Positions 60,487 through 64,000 of a stretch of DNA of 64,000 bases are shown here, in pieces. The position numbers and the translations under genes were made by a program. The notes under the pieces were generated by a model, which did no database searches, was not told the origin of the DNA, and was given only the letters and a program-made list of their open reading frames with translations. Position 1 is the stretch's first letter. Each line of letters starts with the position of its first letter. This DNA is from Hydractinia symbiolongicarpus. Its lineage: Eukaryota; Cnidaria; Hydrozoa; Anthoathecata; Hydractiniidae. The DNA lies in assembly GCF_029227915.1 (NCBI RefSeq), contig NC_079881.1, forward strand, positions 2,728,001 to 2,792,000, given 5' to 3'.

Positions 60487-60972
60487 ATGGCAGAGAGTTC
60501 TAGTACCAGAGAAGAAGCGTTTAAAACGGATATATCCAATTCCCAACTTGAGGAGCTGGTGAAATTACGAGGCAAGTTCCAAGACAGGACGCACGAACAC
60601 GGAGGATCTCTGATCATATGGTCGATTCTTGAGGGATTATCCGGAACCGCAGCAATTACCGGCTCGATAGCGACCGCGGTGACCATTATTAGAAATTTGG
60701 GCGGTACCCATGGAAATTACATGTGGAATTCGGGTATGTGTCTATTGGGCTCGGCTTCCTATGCGGTTACCGCCCAATATGTTAGGACATATCGGGAGAA
60801 ACTTATCAAATTAAGAGCCGCATATCGCGTTGTGCAAAATGCGATCGATGTTTTCGATAAAACGCTACTCTGGCACACTCGGATCTGTAGAGCCGATTTT
60901 GAAAATTTGTGTGATACGTATCATAGAACTCTCAAGGATCTGGATAAACTGGATATAGGTTATTTAGAGTAA
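60487..60972 (+). CDS. Membrane protein paralogue A, 161 aa
   Basis: A 161-residue protein. The open frame reaches back to 60,313, but that part overlaps the divergent 427-aa gene; the ATG at 60,487 matches the MAE start of its paralogue and follows the shared promoter block, so I use it. Layout: an N-terminal helix with NSQLEELVKLRGKFQDR (18-34), two hydrophobic segments (about 42-67 and 80-97), a basic turn (YVRTYREKLIKLR), then a helical C-terminal domain (AAYRVVQNAIDVFDKTLL..., 111-156). The same layout and many identical residues appear in the next gene. The two-helix hydrophobic core between helical domains recalls pore-forming or membrane-inserting proteins, but no family is firmly recognised. 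Confidence 0.75.
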   Translation: MAESSSTREEAFKTDISNSQLEELVKLRGKFQDRTHEHGGSLIIWSILEGLSGTAAITGSIATAVTIIRNLGGTHGNYMWNSGMCLLGSASYAVTAQYVRTYREKLIKLRAAYRVVQNAIDVFDKTLLWHTRICRADFENLCDTYHRTLKDLDKLDIGYLE

Positions 60973-60999
60973 AGTTTTTTTCTTTGTAGTAACCACACA

Positions 61000-61587
61000 A
61001 TGGCAGAGATTTATCCGAAGCTACCCACGGCTCCCGAGTATTCGAGCGAGCAGGACAAGTTTAATACTAATACCGTGAACTCTCAACTTGGGGAGCTTAG
61101 AAAATTACGTGATAAGTTCAATACAAAATATGAGAAATATAACAAGACGCTGCACAGACTGGTGCTTTTAAATGCCAGCGCCACGGCCATAACCGTCGCT
61201 TCGGGCATAGGTTCGGTGGTAACCGGTGCCACGCTCATCGGAATCCCCGCTTCCGTGGGATTGGGAGCCGTAGCACTGTCGGGAACCATTTTCACGGGCT
61301 CCATCATGGCTCTGATTAAAAGATATCGGAGCAAGCTTGACAAGGTCATGAAATTATATGATGTTGTGACGTCCGCCATCGCCGTGTTTGAAAACTCCGT
61401 CTCGCGGGCTCTGAATAATGATGACATTAGTCACATTGAATTTCAAACCCTGAGTGGTATATACTACGAAGCTCTGAACAAGATGACGAAAACCGACAGA
61501 AAGATGGAGAGCGAAACTCGCAACCAGTTTGAAAAAAGTCTAATGGACCAGGTTCAAAGCCTCAGAAGGACCGTAAATCAAGGTTAG
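61000..61587 (+). CDS. Membrane protein paralogue B with late-domain motifs, 195 aa
   Basis: A 195-residue tandem paralogue of the previous gene; shared blocks are NSQLGELRKLRDKF (27-40) and KRYRSKLDKVMKLYDVVTSAIAVFE (107-131). Two Ala/Gly/Val-rich hydrophobic helices lie at about 58-78 and 83-107. It has an added C-terminal charged helix (165-192). The N-terminus reads MAEIYPKLPTAPEY: YPKL (5-8) fits the ALIX-binding YPxL late domain, and PTAP (9-12) is the TSG101-binding late domain used by enveloped viruses to recruit ESCRT. Paralogue A lacks both. If functional, this protein would couple a membrane anchor to host budding machinery; the motifs are seen, the function is inferred. Its unit ends at hairpin H4. 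Confidence 0.77.
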   Translation: MAEIYPKLPTAPEYSSEQDKFNTNTVNSQLGELRKLRDKFNTKYEKYNKTLHRLVLLNASATAITVASGIGSVVTGATLIGIPASVGLGAVALSGTIFTGSIMALIKRYRSKLDKVMKLYDVVTSAIAVFENSVSRALNNDDISHIEFQTLSGIYYEALNKMTKTDRKMESETRNQFEKSLMDQVQSLRRTVNQG

Positions 61588-61776
61588 TGATGTGCGCATG
61601 TACACCGCTCGCATATTTCGTGTGGTACGATAAAAATTAATATGTAGGGCGGTTTGTGACATTATGTGGCGCGATCGTCCCCCAAGACTGAGCCATAGCG
61701 GCCCTATCTGCCGACCACCCTGCGCGATCCCCGGCATCATCTTTACCTGTTTCTGGTAAAGATATCGTCCCCTTTT
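61588..61776. other. Convergent intergenic region with duplicated end block
   Basis: 189 bp between convergent genes, with no supported gene. It holds TGTGGTACGATAAAA (61,621-61,635), repeated at 62,798-62,812 on the other side of the integrase gene; TGACATTATGTGGCGC (61,657-61,672), present inverted at 52,753-52,768 in the end of the first gene; and hairpin H4. It looks like a decayed inverted copy of the tail of the 52,750 gene and its terminator, with a GC-rich 67-bp spacer in between. Confidence 0.55.
61739..61763. terminator. Hairpin H4, TTAC-N9-GTAA type, between convergent genes
   Basis: Perfect 9-bp stem (ATCTTTACC / GGTAAAGAT), 7-nt loop. It lies 13 nt past the integrase stop and about 150 nt past the paralogue B stop. 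It is nearly identical to H1 in inverted orientation. The closer spacing suggests that it mainly serves the integrase transcript. Confidence 0.68.
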
Positions 61777-62754
61777 TCACCAACCTTGCACATAATCAGG
61801 AGGTAATTCTGTATCTTCAGGTATTAACATCAATTCCTCTTTTACAAAAGCCCGTACAGGTCCGTCTTGAACATAGTACATTACACGGTTACCAGGTTGC
61901 GCTATTACCTCACGCAATCTATATGTGTTTTTCGACCATATTCTATCGGTTGCCCGTCTCCGCCCATCATCATGCTCTTCACCAGGTTGTAGTAGATATC
62001 TATACAAGCCATCTTTAGGTAATTCTACTTCAGGTGGATAGCTCTCTTGATTAACCAAAGGCACCTCTTTCATTATAATAGCATCTTTTGGCTTCATATC
62101 AATCATCTGCGTCTTTGTATCGTTTAGCCTATCAATCAGTTTATACAGATGCTTAACCCATGTAGATGATACCTTTTCCGAATCATTCAGTTCTTGGGCA
62201 TCTTGTATTTTGAATAAATTTTCGGCAAGTATCTTGTTCAACGCCTCAACAAAAGCTGTGTGTGTATGCTTATATTTTGTAGTCGCTCTTTTAATTTCAA
62301 CCTTATGCTTCTCCAACAGCTTTGATACATCTGCCTTGAATTCTGAACCGTTATCACATTGGAAAGTTTTCGGATAAGTTAATGGTCCTGCCTTGTAGAT
62401 GTCCTCAATCATAGCGGCAACCTCTTTGGCTTTCTTAGTCCTCAAAGGTCGGGCTACCTTGTATCTGGAAGCAGCATCGATTCCCGACAAAATGTACTTA
62501 TATTTATTACCATACAGTATGTCACCGGGCATGTACAATAAATCGAATTGATGTAAATCATTAGGGGTGGTAACTTCATAATGTGGTCTTTCAACATGTT
62601 TTGGGGCGGGTAAATGTACTTGCCAAAATGCTTGTTTTGATAGCCACTTCTTAATCTCCTTTGGCCCGAAGCCGAATACTCTTAAGCTCTGAACAGCCTT
62701 TTGTCCTTTCCATAAATTTTGAGGTTGATAGTAAGTCTCTTGAAGTTTTGACAT
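61777..62754 (-). CDS. INT: Polinton integrase (retrovirus-like, DD35E rve family)
   Basis: A 325-residue DDE integrase that joins element ends to target DNA. Catalytic triad: D71 in HQFDLLYMPGD, D134 in FQCDNGSEF, E170 in TAFVEALNKIL, with 35 residues between the last two, as in retroviral and Polinton integrases. The C-terminal domain (about 270-320) has RIWSKNTYRLREV and GPVRAFVKEELMLIPEDTELPPDY, typical of Polinton integrases and forming an SH3- or chromo-like DNA/chromatin-binding module. The only cysteine is C133, so no N-terminal HHCC zinc-binding domain is present. The ATG follows CTTAAATAAAAC. It is intact and so may be active. It is transcribed leftward, divergent from the SAP gene, and ends before hairpin H4. 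Confidence 0.94.
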   Translation of the reverse strand: MSKLQETYYQPQNLWKGQKAVQSLRVFGFGPKEIKKWLSKQAFWQVHLPAPKHVERPHYEVTTPNDLHQFDLLYMPGDILYGNKYKYILSGIDAASRYKVARPLRTKKAKEVAAMIEDIYKAGPLTYPKTFQCDNGSEFKADVSKLLEKHKVEIKRATTKYKHTHTAFVEALNKILAENLFKIQDAQELNDSEKVSSTWVKHLYKLIDRLNDTKTQMIDMKPKDAIIMKEVPLVNQESYPPEVELPKDGLYRYLLQPGEEHDDGRRRATDRIWSKNTYRLREVIAQPGNRVMYYVQDGPVRAFVKEELMLIPEDTELPPDYVQGW

Positions 62755-62846
62755 GTTTTATTTAAGCACACCTTTATTTATCTCCTTTTTGTTATGATGT
62801 GGTACGATAAAAGTGCTTAAAGTTTTTATATTTATTATATATTAAG
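62755..62846. promoter_or_regulatory. Divergent integrase/SAP promoter with 9-bp inverted repeat
   Basis: The 92-bp gap contains TTTAAGCAC (62,761-62,769) and its exact reverse complement GTGCTTAAA (62,813-62,821), placed symmetrically near the two genes, plus TGTGGTACGATAAAA (62,798-62,812) and a TATA-rich TTTATATTTATTATATATT before the SAP gene. The dyad could bind one regulator controlling both genes, or be two copies of one promoter element. Confidence 0.6.
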
Positions 62847-63116
62847 ATGTCAGACATGAATACCACACCAGATTACAAATTGATGAAACTGAGAGAGTTG
62901 CGAGAGGTTGCTAAATCCCGCGGAATTAAGTATATCGTGGGTATGAGAAAGGCTAAACTGGTTGAGGTGATTGAGAAGAATGATCTTGACCCATCCTACA
63001 CCATCGATCTGGATACCAAGAAGGAATGGTATGGATACTGTTCAAGGTGGAGGTCGAAAAACAGGGAGGCATATCTAAAAGCTCAAAAACGTTATAACGA
63101 CAAAAGATCCAAGTGA
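62847..63116 (+). CDS. SAP-domain small protein, 89 aa
   Basis: An 89-residue basic protein. Residues 12-45 (KLMKLRELREVAKSRGIKYIVGMRKAKLVEVIEKND) fit the SAP helix-turn-helix that binds AT-rich scaffold-attachment DNA: a first helix with LRE, the short RGI turn and a second helix KAKLVEVI. The C-terminus (60-89) is an Arg/Lys-rich helix (YCSRWRSKNREAYLKAQKRY). It could attach element DNA to chromatin, regulate transcription or assist integration. It is divergent from the integrase and ends 11 nt before hairpin H5. The function is inferred from the domain only. Confidence 0.75.
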   Translation: MSDMNTTPDYKLMKLRELREVAKSRGIKYIVGMRKAKLVEVIEKNDLDPSYTIDLDTKKEWYGYCSRWRSKNREAYLKAQKRYNDKRSK

Positions 63117-63127
63117 TTGGGTATTTT

Positions 63128-63151
63128 TTTGTTACTCAGACGAGTAACAAA
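63128..63151 (+). terminator. Hairpin H5, TTAC-N8-GTAA type, after the SAP gene
   Basis: Perfect 10-bp stem (TTTGTTACTC / GAGTAACAAA), 4-nt loop. The outer 8 bp and the preceding T run match H2 exactly, while the inner pairs differ and still pair. Confidence 0.75.
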
Positions 63152-63410
63152 TGTTGGTGGGTGGGTACCCATGGTCTAACCGGTCATGGCCCTCAAGGTG
63201 TTGGTGGGTGGGTACCCATGGTGTACCGGTCATGGCCCTCAAGGTGTTGGTGGGTGGGTACCCATGGTGTACCGGACACGACCCTCTAGGTGCCGGTGGG
63301 TGGGTACCCATGGTGTACCGGTCACGACCCTCTAGGTGCCGGTGGGTGGGTACCCATGGTGTACCGGTCACGACCCTCTAGGTGCCGGTGGGTGGGTACC
63401 CATGGTGGAG
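63152..63410 (+). repeat. 46-bp minisatellite, about 5.6 copies
   Basis: Units start at 63,152, 63,199, 63,245, 63,291, 63,337 and 63,383 (47 bp for the first, then 46 bp). Each contains GGTGGGTGGGTACCCATGG and ACCGG. Two subtypes exist: TGTTGG...TCATGGCCCTCAAGG in the first two units, and TGCCGG...TCACGACCCTCTAGG in the later ones, with a hybrid between them. The period is not a multiple of three and both strands stay open by chance, so it is not coding. It lies between hairpin H5 and the promoter of the RING gene. Confidence 0.93.
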
Positions 63411-63552
63411 CGATGTCAGTATCATAAACCGCGTTTTACCGCCATGGGGTCGGGTGGTTGTCTTGCGAACGAAGCCCCTCACGATCCTCCAACACGGTTT
63501 ACGATTTATAAAAATGGCTTAAAGATTACAAAATCGTATATCATAGCCAAGC
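63411..63552 (+). promoter_or_regulatory. Probable promoter of the RING gene
   Basis: It contains an inverted pair TACGATTT (63,500-63,507) and AAATCGTA (63,531-63,538), and a TATA-like TTTATAAAAATGG between the arms. A three-codon upstream ORF (ATG GCT TAA at 63,514) and a GCTTAAAG motif, also seen before the SAP gene, lie inside. No gene is supported in this interval. Confidence 0.5.
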
Positions 63553-64000
63553 ATGTCTTCAGGAATCGTTCTCGATTTGATACACAGTAGAGAATATATT
63601 GATGACTTTGATCTTTTCACGGTCCCTGATTTAAGAGCCAGAGCGAGGTACCTTGGCCTACGTGAATACTCGCGGCTCAGAAGGGCTGAGCTTATCGAAT
63701 TACTGTTATCAACAGTACCCGCAAGATATCCCGATATGACTTTACCGCTCGTCATAGGGATGCTGGATCTCGAAGTGACCGAATTTTCTGGACCCGTGAT
63801 GAGACCAAATGTATCGGTGCCAATACCGGTACCAGCACCGATTAGACCGGTACCAGCACGGGTTGAGGTTGATGATGAGGACGACGCAGACGATGACATT
63901 GATGAAGATGATAGATGTATCATTTGTCTTTCTAAACGAAAGACCGCCACCATTGTTCATGGTAGAACAGGGCATTTTTGCTGCTGTTTATCGTGCGCAA
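63553..64000 (+). CDS. SAP plus MDM2-type RING finger protein (partial, runs off the window)
   Basis: 149 codons are present; the gene continues past 64,000. Residues about 21-52 (LFTVPDLRARARYLGLREYSRLRRAELIELLL) fit a SAP-type helical pair. A Pro-rich linker (PIPVPAPIRPVPAR) and an acidic stretch (VDDEDDADDDIDEDD) follow, then a RING beginning CIICLSKRKTATIVHGRTGH. Metal ligands seen are C, C+3, H+14, H+19, C+23 and C+26 counted from the first cysteine. This C2H2C4 spacing and the HGRTGH signature are those of the MDM2/MDM4 RING rather than ordinary RING-HC or IAP RINGs. An acidic stretch before the RING also recalls MDM2. It is probably an E3 ubiquitin ligase; the last two Cys ligands should lie just beyond the edge. 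The start at 63,553 is the first ATG of the frame. Confidence 0.85.
   Translation, partial: MSSGIVLDLIHSREYIDDFDLFTVPDLRARARYLGLREYSRLRRAELIELLLSTVPARYPDMTLPLVIGMLDLEVTEFSGPVMRPNVSVPIPVPAPIRPVPARVEVDDEDDADDDIDEDDRCIICLSKRKTATIVHGRTGHFCCCLSCA

Larger units (their letters stand above)
52394..64000. mobile_element. Polinton/Maverick (adintovirus-like) element, left part
   Basis: The element carries the hallmark set of a double-jelly-roll major capsid protein, an A32/FtsK-type packaging ATPase, a retrovirus-like DD35E integrase and a battery of small late proteins, all without visible introns. The satellite stops after ...AAAAGC and the element starts AGAGATAGG; an AG start fits the known 5'-AG termini of Polintons. 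These elements make a 6-bp target duplication, which here would be AAAAGC (52,388-52,393), but the right end is not in the window, so this is untested. The protein-primed DNA polymerase B, the protease and the right terminal repeat are missing and probably lie beyond 64,000. Every gene looks open except for one early stop (57,714), so the copy is young or was active recently. Confidence 0.9.

Noticed and set aside
61590-61640. 16-codon ORF after paralogue B
   Set aside because: Too short, with no overlap signal or recognisable pattern; it also covers the 15-bp direct repeat, which explains conservation better.
61621-61672. Similarity of GGTACGA...TGTGAC to the satellite
   Set aside because: Only short, gapped matches of 6-8 bases; not enough to suggest a shared origin.
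63132-63590. Open frames on both strands across the minisatellite
   Set aside because: They follow from the repeat composition; the 46-bp period shifts frame each unit, and the predicted peptides are repeats of the same DNA in different frames.

Overview
This looks like animal nuclear DNA, most likely a marine invertebrate (cnidarian- or mollusc-like); the species cannot be fixed from the sequence. The window has two unrelated parts that meet at about position 52,393.

Part 1 (1-52,393) is an unbroken satellite array: about 140 head-to-tail copies of a ~373-bp AT-rich monomer, with no gene, transposon or unique spacer. Monomer subtypes are arranged in several local higher-order repeats: a pentamer at 0.2-3.9 kb, a tetramer at 7.7-10.1 kb, an exact monomer doubling at 10.8-11.5 kb, a 2,984-bp offset block at 12-17.3 kb, a 2,733-bp unit carrying a truncated monomer at 17.5-22.5 kb, dimers at 26-28.5 kb, hexamers of 2,238 bp at 39.7-46.2 kb and 745-bp dimers at 47.2-50.9 kb. 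This is the pattern expected of repeated unequal exchange in pericentromeric or other heterochromatic satellite DNA.

Part 2 (52,394-64,000) is the left portion of a Polinton/Maverick element (an endogenous virus-like DNA transposon related to adintoviruses and virophages) inserted into the satellite. It opens with a 5'-AG terminus, subterminal repeats and a C-rich tract. It then carries a putative OB-fold protein (-), a tail-anchored 402-aa protein (-), a putative minor capsid protein, the double-jelly-roll major capsid protein and the packaging ATPase (+). Five small membrane or basic late proteins (+) follow, then a 427-aa coiled-coil membrane protein (-), two paralogous membrane proteins (+), a DD35E retrovirus-like integrase (-), a SAP-domain protein (+), a 46-bp minisatellite, and a SAP plus MDM2-type RING protein (+) cut by the window edge. 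The protein-primed DNA polymerase, the protease and the right terminal repeat are not seen and probably lie to the right.

The structural genes supply a capsid (minor capsid, major capsid, ATPase) plus membrane-active proteins. The integrase inserts the element, and the SAP/RING proteins look like accessory host-interaction functions. The most striking unexplained feature is a set of five 24-25-nt perfect or near-perfect hairpins of the form TTAC-N8/9-GTAA. One sits at nearly every transcription-unit end, including both convergent gene junctions. They resemble in position the hairpin 3'-end signals of Mimivirus and its virophage. Other notable points are adjacent YPxL and PTAP late-domain motifs in one membrane protein and an in-frame stop that shortens a conserved late gene.
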